The notes below the pieces were generated by a model. It saw nothing but the letters and a program-made list of their open reading frames with translations. It searched no databases and was not told the DNA's origin. Made by a program: the position numbers and the translations under genes. A DNA stretch of 30,373 nt from JAENVT01 sp040005915 (lineage in GTDB: Bacteria; Actinomycetota; Acidimicrobiia; Acidimicrobiales; Ilumatobacteraceae): NCBI GenBank assembly GCA_040005915.1, contig JBDTYA010000277.1, positions 1 through 30,373 on the forward strand, written 5' to 3'. Below, one piece after another: positions 8,134 through 17,925 of the stretch. The first letter of the stretch is position 1. Every line of letters begins with the position of its first letter.

Positions 8134-10464
8134 GTGCTGGCTCGCATCGCTCGTTTCAGTTTTCGTAAGCGTTGGGTCATGGTCTTCGCCATATGGCTGC
8201 CCCTGTTGATCGGCCTATCGGCCATCAGTGGTGCCTTGAAGACCGACTACCACACCGACTTCACCCAGCCCGACAGCGAGTCGAAACAGGTCCAGGACGC
8301 CTTTGCGAAGGCAGGCGACAAGACCGCCGACGGCATTCCGGCGCAGATCGTCTTCACCGCGCCGCAGGGCGTGCAGGACCCCGCTGTGAAAGCGGCGATG
8401 TCGTCGTTCTTCTCCGACCTCGCCGCGCTTCCCGGCGTCAAGGTGACGAGTCCGTACGACGAACAGGGCGCAGCGCAGATCAGCGGCACCAAGCCCATCG
8501 CCTTCGCCGAAATGACCGTCGGCAAGCGCACTCAGACCGAGTTCATGTCGTTGGCCGACGACATCAAGGCACGCGGCGAGAAGGTGCAGGTGCAGGGCCT
8601 CACCATCGAGTACGGCGGCCAGATCTTCAATGCCATCAAGTTCCCCGAGAGTGAACTGCTCGGCCTGTTGGCAGCCGTCATCATCCTCCTCATCGCCTTC
8701 GGCTCCGTGCTCGGCATGGGCCTGCCGGTGGGCACCGCCATCTTCGGGCTCGGTGTCAGCATCGGCTTGATCGGCATCGCCAGCCACGGCTTCTCGATGC
8801 CCGACTTCGCCCCGCAGATGGCGGCGATGATCGGCCTCGGCGTGGGCATCGACTACGCGCTGTTCATCGTCTCGCGCTATCGGGAGGGACTGCACAACGG
8901 GCTCGATCCCGAAGCGGCCGTGATGGAGGCCATCGACTCGAGCGGGCGGGCGGTCCTCTTCGCCGGCATCACGGTCATGATCTCACTGCTCGGGTTGATG
9001 GCGATGGGCCTCGCGTTCGTCAACGGCTTGGCCATCTCGGGTGCCGCTGCCGTGCTCGTGATGATGATCGCAGCCCTCACGCTGCTGCCGGCACTGCTCG
9101 GTTTCGTCGGCACCAAGATCGACAACACGTCGCGGGCCGCCGGCATGGCCGTCGGTGTGTTCGTCGGCATCGCCCTGGTCGGCGTGTTCGCCAAGAAGCT
9201 CGGCCCCGCGGTGGGCATCGCCGCGCTGCTCGCCATCCTGATCATGGTGGCCGGCTACCTGCCGTTCGGCCATGCCCTTCGCCAGCCGATGAAGCATCGT
9301 GCCCCCAAGCCGCGCGACCAGCGGTTCTGGTACCGGTGGAGCCGCGTCATCCAGCACCGCCCGTGGCCCGCCTTCGCGGGTGGCGCCATTGCCCTGCTGG
9401 TCCTGGCCTCGCCGCTGCTGTCGATCCACCTCGGGTTCACCGACTCCGGCGTGTTGAAGAAGGACCAGACGACACGACGGGCATACGACCTGGTCGCCGA
9501 GGGGTTCGGCCCCGGTTTCACCGGTCCGCTGGCGCTCGTCAGCGCTGACCCGAAGATGACCGCCGGCTTGGCCGCACAGGTCGACACCGTGCTGAAGAGC
9601 GACAAGGGCATTGCCTTCGCGACGCCTGGGCGCCAGCTGACGACCGCCGACGGCACACCGGTCACGCCGGCGACATGGTCGTGGGTTGCGTTCCCCACCA
9701 CATCCGCCCAGGACCAACAGACCCAGGATCTCGTCAGCCGCCTTCGCGGCGGCGAGCTCGACACCGTCGCCGCGACCGTGCTCGTCGGTGGGTTCACCGC
9801 TGGCGGTATCGACTTCTCGACATACATCGCCGGCCGGCTCCCGATCCTCATCGGCGCCGTCCTCATCCTCAGCTTCCTGCTGTTGATGTGTGTCTTCCGC
9901 AGCATCCTGGTCCCGATCAAGGCCGTCATCATGAACCTGTTGTCGATCGGCGCGTCCTACGGCGTGATCGTCTCGATCTTCCAGTGGGGCTGGTTGAAGA
10001 GCCTCATCGGCGTCGAGCAGACCGGCCCGATCGAGCCGTGGGTGCCGATGATGCTGTTCGCGATCGTGTTCGGTCTGTCGATGGACTACGAGGTGTTCCT
10101 CCTGTCGCGCATGAAGGAGGAGTTCGTCCGCACCGGCGACAACGGCACCGCGGTCGCCGACGGTCTCGCAGCCACCGCCAGGGTCATCACCGCCGCAGCC
10201 ATCATCATGGTCTGCGTGTTCTCCGCCTTCGTCCTGGGCGACGACCGCAACCTGAAGCTGTTCGGCCTCGGCCTCGCGTCGGCGGTCTTCGTCGACGCCA
10301 CCCTGGTCCGAATGGTGCTGGTCCCTGCGACGATGGAGCTGCTCGGCGCACGCAACTGGTGGTTCCCGAAATCACTCGACAAGTTCCTGCCCCGGCTCAA
10401 CGTAGAGGGTCACCACACCACCGATCCACAGACCGACCAGGAGTCCGATTCGGTGCTGGTCTGA
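8134..10464 (+). CDS. MMPL/RND-superfamily membrane transporter
   Basis: A 776-aa proton-driven RND-family exporter of the MMPL type, which in actinobacteria moves lipids or hydrophobic compounds across the membrane. It has the duplicated layout: one N-terminal TM (about 14-32), an extracytoplasmic domain (about 35-170), a TM bundle, a second TM and loop (from about 410), then a second bundle. The proton-relay motif GxxxGxDY appears as GLGVGIDY (D240, Y241) and, in the second half, as GLSMDY (D651, Y652). The GTG start has a good ribosome-binding site, GGAGGG at 8120-8125, 8 nt upstream. Divergent from rsgA. No neighbouring lipid synthase or TetR gene hints at the cargo. Confidence 0.9.
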   Translation: MLARIARFSFRKRWVMVFAIWLPLLIGLSAISGALKTDYHTDFTQPDSESKQVQDAFAKAGDKTADGIPAQIVFTAPQGVQDPAVKAAMSSFFSDLAALPGVKVTSPYDEQGAAQISGTKPIAFAEMTVGKRTQTEFMSLADDIKARGEKVQVQGLTIEYGGQIFNAIKFPESELLGLLAAVIILLIAFGSVLGMGLPVGTAIFGLGVSIGLIGIASHGFSMPDFAPQMAAMIGLGVGIDYALFIVSRYREGLHNGLDPEAAVMEAIDSSGRAVLFAGITVMISLLGLMAMGLAFVNGLAISGAAAVLVMMIAALTLLPALLGFVGTKIDNTSRAAGMAVGVFVGIALVGVFAKKLGPAVGIAALLAILIMVAGYLPFGHALRQPMKHRAPKPRDQRFWYRWSRVIQHRPWPAFAGGAIALLVLASPLLSIHLGFTDSGVLKKDQTTRRAYDLVAEGFGPGFTGPLALVSADPKMTAGLAAQVDTVLKSDKGIAFATPGRQLTTADGTPVTPATWSWVAFPTTSAQDQQTQDLVSRLRGGELDTVAATVLVGGFTAGGIDFSTYIAGRLPILIGAVLILSFLLLMCVFRSILVPIKAVIMNLLSIGASYGVIVSIFQWGWLKSLIGVEQTGPIEPWVPMMLFAIVFGLSMDYEVFLLSRMKEEFVRTGDNGTAVADGLAATARVITAAAIIMVCVFSAFVLGDDRNLKLFGLGLASAVFVDATLVRMVLVPATMELLGARNWWFPKSLDKFLPRLNVEGHHTTDPQTDQESDSVLV

Positions 10465-10486
10465 ACCACAGCGCTTTGCGGGCGGC

Positions 10487-10516
10487 TTGACAAGTGCCCC
10501 CGCCATCACGTAGCGA
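10487..10516 (+). promoter_or_regulatory. Putative topA promoter, TTGACA-N18-TAGCGA
   Basis: A perfect TTGACA (10487-10492) is followed after 18 nt by TAGCGA (10511-10516, with T next), placing transcription start within a few bases of the topA ATG at 10526. No ribosome-binding site is present, so the mRNA is probably leaderless or nearly so. A GCGGG/CCCGC inverted repeat surrounds the -35. Confidence 0.45.
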
Positions 10517-10525
10517 TACGAACAC

Positions 10526-13180
10526 ATGGCCAAACCACTAGTCATCGTCGAATCGCCCGCCAAGGCCAAGACCATCTCGAAGTTCCTCGGCAGTGCGTTC
10601 GACGTGCGCGCCTCGGTCGGCCACGTCGCCGACCTGCCCAGCAAGGGCCTGTCGATCGACGTCGACAATGGCTTCAAGCCGACCTACGAGCTGACCCAAC
10701 GCGGTGCTCAGGTGGTGAAAGAGCTACGAGTGCTCATGAAGGACGCGAGCGAGCTGTATCTCGCGACCGACGAGGACCGTGAGGGCGAGGCCATCAGCTG
10801 GCACCTCCTCGAGTACCTCAAGCCGAAGATCCCGGTGAAGCGAATGGTCTTCCACGAGATCACAAAGTCGGCCATCGATCATGCCGTCAACAACCCCCGC
10901 GGCATCGACTACGGGTTGGTCGACGCCGCCGAGACTCGCCGGCTCCTCGACCGCCTCTACGGCTACGAGGTCTCACCAGTGTTGTGGCGACGCGTAAATC
11001 GCGGCCTCTCCGCGGGCCGTGTGCAGAGCCCCTCGGTGCGGCTGATCGTCGAGCGCGAACGCGAGCGGATCGCGTTCGTTCAAGCCGGCTACTGGGACAT
11101 CGAGCTGCTCACCGCGACCTCTCCTGCGTTCCACGCCACGCTCGTCGCGCTCGACGAGGCCAAGGTGGCGACGGGCAAGGAATTCGGAAGCGACGGCCAC
11201 GCCAAGAAGGGCGTCGTCGTGCTCGACGAGACCCGCGCCCGCGGCCTGGCCGGAAGCCTGCAAACGTCGGAGTTCACGGTCAGCTCGGTCGAGGAGCGCC
11301 CATACCGCAGCGCGCCGAAGGCGCCGTTCATGACGTCGACGTTGCAGCAGGAGGGCGGCCGCAAACTACGGCTCAGCGCCTCGCAGGTCATGCGCGTCGC
11401 CCAGGGACTGTACGAGCGTGGGTACATCACCTACATGCGTACCGACAACGTGACGCTCAGCGAAGAGGCGCTGTCGGCGGTGCGCGCCGAGGTCAAGCGC
11501 GGGTACGGCGACAAGTTCCTGTCGCCTGCACCCCGGCAGTTCTCCTCGAAGACGAAGAACGCACAAGAGGCCCACGAAGCCATCAGGCCGTCCACTCCTC
11601 TGCGCAGTCCCGACTCGCTTTCCGCCGAGCTCAACGGCCAAGAGCTGTCGATGTACCGCATGATCTGGCAGCGCACCCTGGCTTCGCAGATGGCCGACGC
11701 AACCGGCGTGACGGTGACCGTTCGCCTCGCGGCAACCGCCGCCGATCCGACCCACGACGACGCGTCGACCGTGGCGGTGTTCGCCGCCAGCGGAACCACC
11801 ATCAACTTCGCCGGTTACCGCCAGGTGTACATCGAGTCCGTCGACGACAGCGAGGCCACCGACGAAGAGCGCGAGGCGTTGCTGCCGCCGCTGACCGTCG
11901 GTGCCGTGGTCGACGTCGAGTCGCTGACACCGAACGGCCACACCACCTCACCCCCGGCGCGATACACCGAGGCATCGTTGGTCAAGCAGCTCGAGGCGCT
12001 CGGTATCGGCCGGCCGTCGACCTGGGCATCGATCATCCAGACCGTGCAAGACCGCGGCTACGTATGGAAGAAGGGGCAGGCACTGGTGCCGACGTGGACG
12101 GCGTTTGCCGTCGTCGGATTGCTCGAGAAGCACTTCGGTCGCCTCGTCGACTACGCCTTCACCGAGCGCATCGAGGACGACCTCGACTCGATCGCCCGCA
12201 ACGAGCTCCAGAAGCAGGATTGGCTGCAGAACTTCTACTTCGGTGAAGAGGCCGACAACCTTCCCGGGTTGAAGCGCTTGGTCGAGGAGAACCTCGACGA
12301 GATCGACGCCGCCGAGATCAACACGTTCCCCATCGGTAACGACCCCGACGGCAATCTCATCGTGGTCAAGCCCGGCAAGTACGGGCCGTACGTGAAGCGC
12401 GGCGACGACACGGCCAGCGTGCCCGACGACCTCACGCCCGACGAGCTCACCGTCGAGATGGCGACGAAGTTGTTGGCCATGCCGAAGAGCGATGAACCGA
12501 TCGGCGAACTCGACGGCTACCCGGTGTTCGCCAAGAACGGTCGCTACGGGCCGTACGTGCAATGGGGCGCGGCCGACAACCTGCCGCCCGGCCTCGAGAA
12601 GCCTCGCATGGCCAGCCTGTTCAAGACGATGGTGCTCGAGCGGGTCACCGTCGCCGAGGCCGAGGAGCTGTTGCAGTTGCCGCGCACGCTCGGTGTCGAC
12701 CCCGCCGACGGCGAGACCATCACCGCCAACAACGGCCGGTACGGACCCTACGTGCAGAAAGGGAAGGACTTCCGCAACATCACGAACGAGGAACAGCTCC
12801 TCACGATCACGCTCGTCCAGGCCGCCGAGATCTTCTCGCAACCGAAGGTCTTCCGCCGTGGCGGTGCCTCCAACATGGCTGCGAAAGGCCCGCTGCGCGA
12901 GTTCGGCAACGACCCTGCCAGCGGCAAGCCCGTCGTCGCCAAGGACGGCAAGTTCGGCGTGTACGTGACCGATGGCGAGACGAACGCATCGTTGTCGAAG
13001 GGTGATCGCCTCGAGGCGATGCCGCAGGAACGGGCATACGAGCTGTTGGCCATGCGTCGCGAGGCGATCATCGAGAAAGGCGGACTGCCCGCCAAGAAGG
13101 CCCGAGCCACGAAGAAGGCGGCGACCAAGAAGAAGGCCGCACCGCGCAAAGCCCCGGCGAAGAAGGCCGCCGGCGCCTGA
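10526..13180 (+). CDS. topA: DNA topoisomerase I (type IA)
   Basis: Relaxes negative supercoils by single-strand passage through a 5'-phosphotyrosyl link. The 884-aa protein opens with a TOPRIM domain (VIVESPAKAKT at 6-16, Glu9; TDEDREGE at 81-88) and has the active-site tyrosine Y303 in YITYMRTDN. The C-terminal half carries four copies of a GRYGPYV-type repeat (KYGPYV, RYGPYV, RYGPYV, KFGVYV), the zinc-free actinobacterial arrangement. The final 30 residues or so are a Lys/Ala-rich tail (KKAATKKKAAPRKAP), as in mycobacterial and streptomycete TopA, where the tail aids processivity. It is followed by tmk and holB, a gene order familiar from actinobacteria. Confidence 0.97.
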   Translation: MAKPLVIVESPAKAKTISKFLGSAFDVRASVGHVADLPSKGLSIDVDNGFKPTYELTQRGAQVVKELRVLMKDASELYLATDEDREGEAISWHLLEYLKPKIPVKRMVFHEITKSAIDHAVNNPRGIDYGLVDAAETRRLLDRLYGYEVSPVLWRRVNRGLSAGRVQSPSVRLIVERERERIAFVQAGYWDIELLTATSPAFHATLVALDEAKVATGKEFGSDGHAKKGVVVLDETRARGLAGSLQTSEFTVSSVEERPYRSAPKAPFMTSTLQQEGGRKLRLSASQVMRVAQGLYERGYITYMRTDNVTLSEEALSAVRAEVKRGYGDKFLSPAPRQFSSKTKNAQEAHEAIRPSTPLRSPDSLSAELNGQELSMYRMIWQRTLASQMADATGVTVTVRLAATAADPTHDDASTVAVFAASGTTINFAGYRQVYIESVDDSEATDEEREALLPPLTVGAVVDVESLTPNGHTTSPPARYTEASLVKQLEALGIGRPSTWASIIQTVQDRGYVWKKGQALVPTWTAFAVVGLLEKHFGRLVDYAFTERIEDDLDSIARNELQKQDWLQNFYFGEEADNLPGLKRLVEENLDEIDAAEINTFPIGNDPDGNLIVVKPGKYGPYVKRGDDTASVPDDLTPDELTVEMATKLLAMPKSDEPIGELDGYPVFAKNGRYGPYVQWGAADNLPPGLEKPRMASLFKTMVLERVTVAEAEELLQLPRTLGVDPADGETITANNGRYGPYVQKGKDFRNITNEEQLLTITLVQAAEIFSQPKVFRRGGASNMAAKGPLREFGNDPASGKPVVAKDGKFGVYVTDGETNASLSKGDRLEAMPQERAYELLAMRREAIIEKGGLPAKKARATKKAATKKKAAPRKAPAKKAAGA

Positions 13181-13239
13181 CCTGCGGGTCGATGGCTCGA
13201 CGAGAGGTCGAAACGTCAGGGTGAAGCCGGCGCGGCCGA

Positions 13240-13245
13240 TATGGT
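13240..13245 (+). promoter_or_regulatory. Putative -10 box TATGGT upstream of tmk
   Basis: TATGGT lies in the 74-nt gap after topA and ends 9 nt before the tmk ATG. It would give a very short or absent 5' leader, so tmk-holB could be transcribed separately from topA. No -35 is clear. Confidence 0.35.
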
Positions 13246-13254
13246 GCGCCGAGT

Positions 13255-13863
13255 ATGAACGCGGGTCGCTACATCGCCCTCGAGGGTGCCGAGGGCACCG
13301 GCAAGAGCACCCACGCCGCTCGTCTCGCCTCTCATCTGGGCGCGGTGTTGACGCGTGAGACGGGGGGCACCGGCATCGGTGACCGTATCCGCACCATCCT
13401 CCACGACACGTCGTTGACACACCTCTCGCATCGTGCCGAGGCATTGCTGATCGCCGCCGATCGTGCCCAGCACATCGACGAGATCGTCGCTCCGTCGCTG
13501 ACAGCTGGACGTGATGTCGTCAGCGATCGCAGCGTCTATTCGACCCTCGCCTACCAGGGTTACGGCCGCGGCCTCCCCGTCGACGAGATCCGCCGGATCA
13601 ACGAGTGGGCGATGCAGTCGCGCTGGCCCGATCTCGTCGTACTGATCGACACGCCGACAGAGGTACTCGAACGACGCATGCGCGGCCGCCAACTCGATCG
13701 CTTCGAACGAGAGGGAGACGATTTCCATGCGCGGGTGCGCGAAGGCTTCCGCACGATGGCCGCAGCCGACCCGTTGCACTGGGTCGTGATCGATGGCGGC
13801 GCGAGCATGGAGGAAGTGGGCGTCAACATCCGCCGCAGCGTCGCCGAACGGTTGCCGTCGTGA
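13255..13863 (+). CDS. tmk: Thymidylate kinase
   Basis: Phosphorylates dTMP to dTDP for DNA synthesis. The 202-aa protein has the P-loop GAEGTGKST (residues 11-19), the dTMP-binding DRS stretch (SDRSVYSTLAYQG, about 90-102) and LDRFEREG (about 147-154). The P-loop contains no basic residue before GK, and the region around RMRGRQLDRFE supplies LID arginines. The length is normal. Its stop overlaps the holB start as GTGA, so dTTP supply and a clamp-loader subunit are translationally coupled. dut, which supplies dUMP, is about 14 kb away. Confidence 0.95.
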   Translation: MNAGRYIALEGAEGTGKSTHAARLASHLGAVLTRETGGTGIGDRIRTILHDTSLTHLSHRAEALLIAADRAQHIDEIVAPSLTAGRDVVSDRSVYSTLAYQGYGRGLPVDEIRRINEWAMQSRWPDLVVLIDTPTEVLERRMRGRQLDRFEREGDDFHARVREGFRTMAAADPLHWVVIDGGASMEEVGVNIRRSVAERLPS

Positions 13864-14936
13864 CCGGCTCCGGCGTGAACGGGCCCCTCGTCGGCAATTC
13901 GGTGTGGTCCGCCGTCGTCGGTCAGGCGCAGGCCATCAGCCGGCTGACGCATGCGGCCGACGATCCCGTGCACGCCTACCTGTTCGTCGGGCCACCCGGG
14001 TCGACGAAGGCCGAGGCCAGCAGGGCGTTCGCCGCCCTGCTGATGGCGGGCACCGATGATCCGTCGGATCGCCACGCCCGGCTGACACTTGCAGGCGAAC
14101 ACCCCGATGTGCGCGAGGTCGAACGCCACGGTGCGCGCATCAGCGCCGAGCAGGTCGCCGACATCATCCGCAACGCATCGCTCGCCCCGATCGAAGGCAC
14201 CCGCAAGGTGATGATCCTGCACGACTTCCACCTGCTCGATGCGCCGGCGGCGGCCCGTTTGTTGAAGACACTCGAAGAGCCGCCGGCGAGCACCGTCTTC
14301 ATCGTCCTCGCGGATCAGGTCACTCCCGAGTTGGTCACGATCGCTTCGCGCTGCGTACGAATCTTGTTCGGCGCCCTGTCGACCGAAGTGGTGGCCGGCC
14401 GACTGATCGAATCGGGCATCGATCCGCAGACTGCCGAGGCTGCCGCCCAGGCGGCGGAGGGCAACCTCACCCGGGCCCAGGTGCTGGCGACCGATACCGG
14501 CCTCATGGCCCGCCGTGACGCATTCGCGTCACTGGCCGGCCGCCTCGACGGCACGGGTTCGACGGTCGTCAAGCTGACGACCGAGCTGCTCGGTCTCATC
14601 GACGCTGCGGCCGCTCCCCTGGCGACGCGACAGGCGGGCGAGATCACGGCGCTCGAAGCCAGGGTCGCCGCCACCGGTGAGCGCGGCAGCGGTCGCAAAC
14701 AGATCGAGGATCATCACAAGCGGGAGCTCCGCCGGCATCGCGTCGACGAGCTGCGCAGTGGCCTCGGTGTGTTGGCCGGTTCGTACCGCGACGCGCTGGT
14801 CGGCGGTCAGTTACCGCGCCCCGATGCCGGTGTCGCTGCGGTCACCCGCATCCATGGCGCGCTCGAGGCGATGGAGCGCAACCCCAACGAGACACTGTTG
14901 TTGCAGTCGCTGCTGCTCGAATTGCCGTCCCTGTAG
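13860..14936 (+). CDS. holB: DNA polymerase III delta' subunit (clamp loader)
   Basis: Clamp-loader subunit of the replicative polymerase, 358 aa. The N-terminal AAA+ domain begins SVWSAVVGQAQAISRL. Its P-loop is degenerate (GPPGSTKAEA, residues 44-53): the usual GK[ST] is TKA, consistent with a non-ATPase delta'. Yet the SRC motif (IASRC, about residues 162-166), which supplies the arginine finger to the neighbouring subunit, is intact. ISAEQVADIIRNASLAPIEG and DFHLLDAPAAARLLKTLEEPP are hallmark stretches. No four-cysteine zinc module is visible. The start is taken as GTG 13860 overlapping the tmk stop; GTG 13875 is an alternative. Confidence 0.9.
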   Translation: MTGSGVNGPLVGNSVWSAVVGQAQAISRLTHAADDPVHAYLFVGPPGSTKAEASRAFAALLMAGTDDPSDRHARLTLAGEHPDVREVERHGARISAEQVADIIRNASLAPIEGTRKVMILHDFHLLDAPAAARLLKTLEEPPASTVFIVLADQVTPELVTIASRCVRILFGALSTEVVAGRLIESGIDPQTAEAAAQAAEGNLTRAQVLATDTGLMARRDAFASLAGRLDGTGSTVVKLTTELLGLIDAAAAPLATRQAGEITALEARVAATGERGSGRKQIEDHHKRELRRHRVDELRSGLGVLAGSYRDALVGGQLPRPDAGVAAVTRIHGALEAMERNPNETLLLQSLLLELPSL

Positions 14937-14967
14937 AAGCGGGTGAGACCGCCGCATCCATGGCGCG

Positions 14968-17793
14968 TCACTTCGACAGCAGTGGACGCAGCAGGTGGCT
15001 GATCTCGCCCGTCGGCTCGTCGCGCCGCACGGTTGGCACGACTGGTCGCTGACCCGTGAGCGCGGGTGCCGGATGGGCGCGCAGTTCGGTGGTCGGCAAC
15101 TGTCCCGTGGGCGGCGGAAGGGACAGTCCCGACTGAGAGGACATCTCCGTGGTGGGCGCAGCGAACGCCGACACCAGTTGCCGCTGGGGCTCGACCGGCT
15201 GATGCTCGGACTCCGAGAGCGCTGTCATGGCGACCGTCGAGAGCGGCTTGAAGAACAGGTAGCCCTGGGCGAACTCGCACCCCAACCTGGCCAGCTCCAG
15301 CGCCTGGCTCTCGGTCTCGACACCCTCAGCCACGGTGCGCAGCCCGAGGTTGCGGGCCATGTTGACGATCGTGTTGGCGAGTGCCTGACTGCGGAGCTCG
15401 CCGACCGACTGCACGAACTCCTTGTCGATCTTGATGATGTCGAGCGGCAATCGCTGCACGTAGGCCAGCGAGCTGTACCCGGTCCCGAAGTCGTCGAGCG
15501 CAGTGCGAATCCCGCTCGCCCGCAGCTGCGTAAGCTGCTGGGTCGCGAGCTCGCTGTCGTCGATCAGCGTCGACTCGGTGATCTCGAGTACCAGCCGATC
15601 GGCGGCAAGGCCGCTCAGCCGAAGACTGCGCTGCACACCATCGACGAAGGTCGGCTCGCGCAGCTGCACGCTCGACACGTTGACCGTCACGAACATCGTG
15701 TCGTCAGCCCAACCAGCGGCCGACATACATGCCTGCTCGATGGCCCAAGCGCCTATCGGGATCACGACGCCGGTCTGTTCGGCGAGGGGGATGAAGTCGT
15801 TCGGCGGGACGTTCCCGTAGATGTGATGGTCCCAGCGCAGCAGTGCTTCGGCACCCACGGAGCGGCCATCCGACAGGCGCACGATCGGTTGGTACACGAG
15901 GTACAGCTGGTCGCGTCCGAGCGCGGACATGAGATCACGCTTGTACTCGTTGCGGCGTTCTGTCTGGCGGCCGAGGTCGGCGTCGAAGCCCTCGACCTGA
16001 CCTTTGCCCAGTTGCTTGGCGCGGTACATCGCCAGATCGGCGTGGCGCATCAGGTCCGATGCGGTGTTCTTCGGTTCGGCGACAGCGATCCCGATACAAC
16101 CGCTGACCGACACTGACTGGAAATCGTTGACCTGGATGCTGTCCTTCAGGTCGCCGATCGCCTGCTGCGCCAGCACGCTCGCCTCCGCCGTCGACGACTC
16201 GAGGAGCATCACACCGAACTCGTCGCCGCCCAGTCGGGCAACGAGGTTCGACGCGTTCGCGAAGCGGACCTTCAACCGATCGGCGACGGCGTGTAGCAAC
16301 ACGTCGCCGGCGGAGTGACCGAGACCGTCGTTGATCGCCTTGAAATCGTCGAGGTCGAGGAACAACACCGTCGGCAGCTTGCCCCGCTGCAGTTCGTCAC
16401 TGACCCGCGTGAGGAAGTTGGCCCGATTGGCGAGTCCCGTCAAGGAATCATGATCGGCGCGGTAGCTCAGTTGGCGTTCCAGCTGACGATTGGCGGTCAC
16501 GTCGCGAAGGGTCAGCACGACGCCGGCAACGGCGATGTTGCCGATCAGGTTGACGCCCGACAACTCCATCGTCCGGCGCTCGCCGTCGGCGTGCAACGCC
16601 GACACCTCGATCGTCAGCGAGCCTTCGTGCGGCAGCTTCTTGAGGTCTGCCCACAGACCCTCGTGGAGGTCACCGTTGACCCGGATGTCGAGAGCCTCGA
16701 GCCGCAAGCCGGCCCAGTCCTCACTGCAGTAGCCCAGCACCGTCTGGACCGCAGGACTGGTGTACGAGATCCGGCCGTCGGAATCGACGAGCACGACGAC
16801 ATCCGACGAGCGTTCGACGAGCGACGCCAGGCGATCGTTGCCTCGTCGTTCGGTGAGGTTGCGCACGCTCACGGCCAGGCCCCACAGCCGCATGAGTGCG
16901 AGGATCGAGACAACCGTTGCGATGCCGGCTGCGAACAGCACGGTCGTGTGCTTTGCTGTGTCGTCCATCAACACCGAGATCAACACGACCTGCGGTGCGA
17001 CCGCCGAGAGCACGATCGACATCAGCCGGATGCGGCTCAGGCGAACTGCGTGATGTGCGACGTGAGCCGGCTCGCTGTGATGGCGGTCGAGTGCGGCCCA
17101 CACCAGGAACCCGAACGAAAGCGCCGTGACGCTGTTGACGATCCACGGCGCCACGTGATCGCTACCGACCTCGCCCCAGAAGTTCATCATGTTGGCCGCG
17201 AATCGGGCAACGAGAGCGAGCTGCAGGGCGATGAACGATCGGCTTCGGGCTCGGTACCCGAGCGACAGTCGGGCACCGAGAGCGACGAGGACGAGGTCCG
17301 ACACCGGAAGGCTCAGTGACAACAGGCGGCCGGAGGAGTCGAGCGGCGATCGGGTCAGCGCCGGTTCGATGACGACGACCCACATCACGAGTGCGGTGGC
17401 CAGTGCCACGATGCTCGCTTCGATCGCCAGGTAACGATCACGGATCGGTGACCGGTCGGCGATCATCGCCAAAAGCGCCAACGCAACGAGCGTGCGATCC
17501 GGGGCGCGCATGATGCTGGCGAGACCGGAGAGATCGTTGAGGCCGAACAGCGAATTCCACAACGTCAACGAGTACGAAGCAGCGGTCATCGCGCACGAGC
17601 CGGCGATTGCGATCCAGGCGATGCGATCACCGTTCTGTCGGTAGCGCGCACCGAAGACAGCTGCGCCTGCGGCGATCAACGGTGGACCGATCATCCAGCG
17701 GAAATCAGGCGCCCAAGCGGTACGAACCTGCCACCCGCAAAGGGCCAGGGCAATGCCCAGGCATCCAATGAGTCCGACCCGCCGCCCCTTCAC
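14968..17793 (-). CDS. Membrane PAS-GGDEF-EAL cyclic-di-GMP signalling protein
   Basis: A 941-aa bifunctional c-di-GMP protein. The first 310 residues hold about nine hydrophobic segments, a membrane sensor of the MASE type without a confident subfamily. A PAS domain follows (about 321-440: SLVERSSDVVVLVDSDG). The cyclase domain has an intact GGDEF at 522-526; the product-inhibition site that should read RxxD is N513-x-x-N516, so feedback inhibition is probably lost. The phosphodiesterase domain keeps EALLRW (E649) and DDFGTGYSSL, so it looks active. A Pro-rich cytoplasmic tail ends the protein. The start is GTG 17793; an in-frame TGA lies 9 codons upstream. It converges with holB and is the only c-di-GMP gene in the window. 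Confidence 0.93.
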   Translation of the reverse strand: MKGRRVGLIGCLGIALALCGWQVRTAWAPDFRWMIGPPLIAAGAAVFGARYRQNGDRIAWIAIAGSCAMTAASYSLTLWNSLFGLNDLSGLASIMRAPDRTLVALALLAMIADRSPIRDRYLAIEASIVALATALVMWVVVIEPALTRSPLDSSGRLLSLSLPVSDLVLVALGARLSLGYRARSRSFIALQLALVARFAANMMNFWGEVGSDHVAPWIVNSVTALSFGFLVWAALDRHHSEPAHVAHHAVRLSRIRLMSIVLSAVAPQVVLISVLMDDTAKHTTVLFAAGIATVVSILALMRLWGLAVSVRNLTERRGNDRLASLVERSSDVVVLVDSDGRISYTSPAVQTVLGYCSEDWAGLRLEALDIRVNGDLHEGLWADLKKLPHEGSLTIEVSALHADGERRTMELSGVNLIGNIAVAGVVLTLRDVTANRQLERQLSYRADHDSLTGLANRANFLTRVSDELQRGKLPTVLFLDLDDFKAINDGLGHSAGDVLLHAVADRLKVRFANASNLVARLGGDEFGVMLLESSTAEASVLAQQAIGDLKDSIQVNDFQSVSVSGCIGIAVAEPKNTASDLMRHADLAMYRAKQLGKGQVEGFDADLGRQTERRNEYKRDLMSALGRDQLYLVYQPIVRLSDGRSVGAEALLRWDHHIYGNVPPNDFIPLAEQTGVVIPIGAWAIEQACMSAAGWADDTMFVTVNVSSVQLREPTFVDGVQRSLRLSGLAADRLVLEITESTLIDDSELATQQLTQLRASGIRTALDDFGTGYSSLAYVQRLPLDIIKIDKEFVQSVGELRSQALANTIVNMARNLGLRTVAEGVETESQALELARLGCEFAQGYLFFKPLSTVAMTALSESEHQPVEPQRQLVSAFAAPTTEMSSQSGLSLPPPTGQLPTTELRAHPAPALTGQRPVVPTVRRDEPTGEISHLLRPLLSK

Positions 17794-17910
17794 GAGATGA
17801 AGATCGGCAAGATCTCTTCAAGGTTGAGCAAGTCACAACCACGTAGTTTGTGTCCACGGCGACCGCCTCGACGGTGCCGATAAGGCATGTCATCGTCAGC
17901 TGCCTCCCGC

Positions 17911-17916
17911 TACGAT
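17911..17916 (+). promoter_or_regulatory. Putative -10 box TACGAT of the tRNA-Thr gene
   Basis: TACGAT ends 9 nt before the first base of the tRNA, the right distance for transcription to start a couple of bases upstream of the mature 5' end. The 132-nt gap between the GGDEF-EAL start and the tRNA holds no other recognisable feature. Confidence 0.4.
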
Positions 17917-17925
17917 GCACGCCGC

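Noticed and set aside
6224..8209. 661-codon plus-strand ORF opposite the oxygenase and rsgA
   Set aside because: It is antisense to two well-supported genes. GC-rich DNA keeps the opposite frame open.
11948..13444. 498-codon minus-strand ORF opposite topA
   Set aside because: It is an antisense shadow of topA, and the Arg/His/Leu-rich composition is typical of such frames.
14937..14967. GCGG/CCGC hairpin between convergent holB and the GGDEF-EAL gene as a terminator
   Set aside because: It has only 4 bp of stem, no T-run, and such stems are expected often in this base composition.
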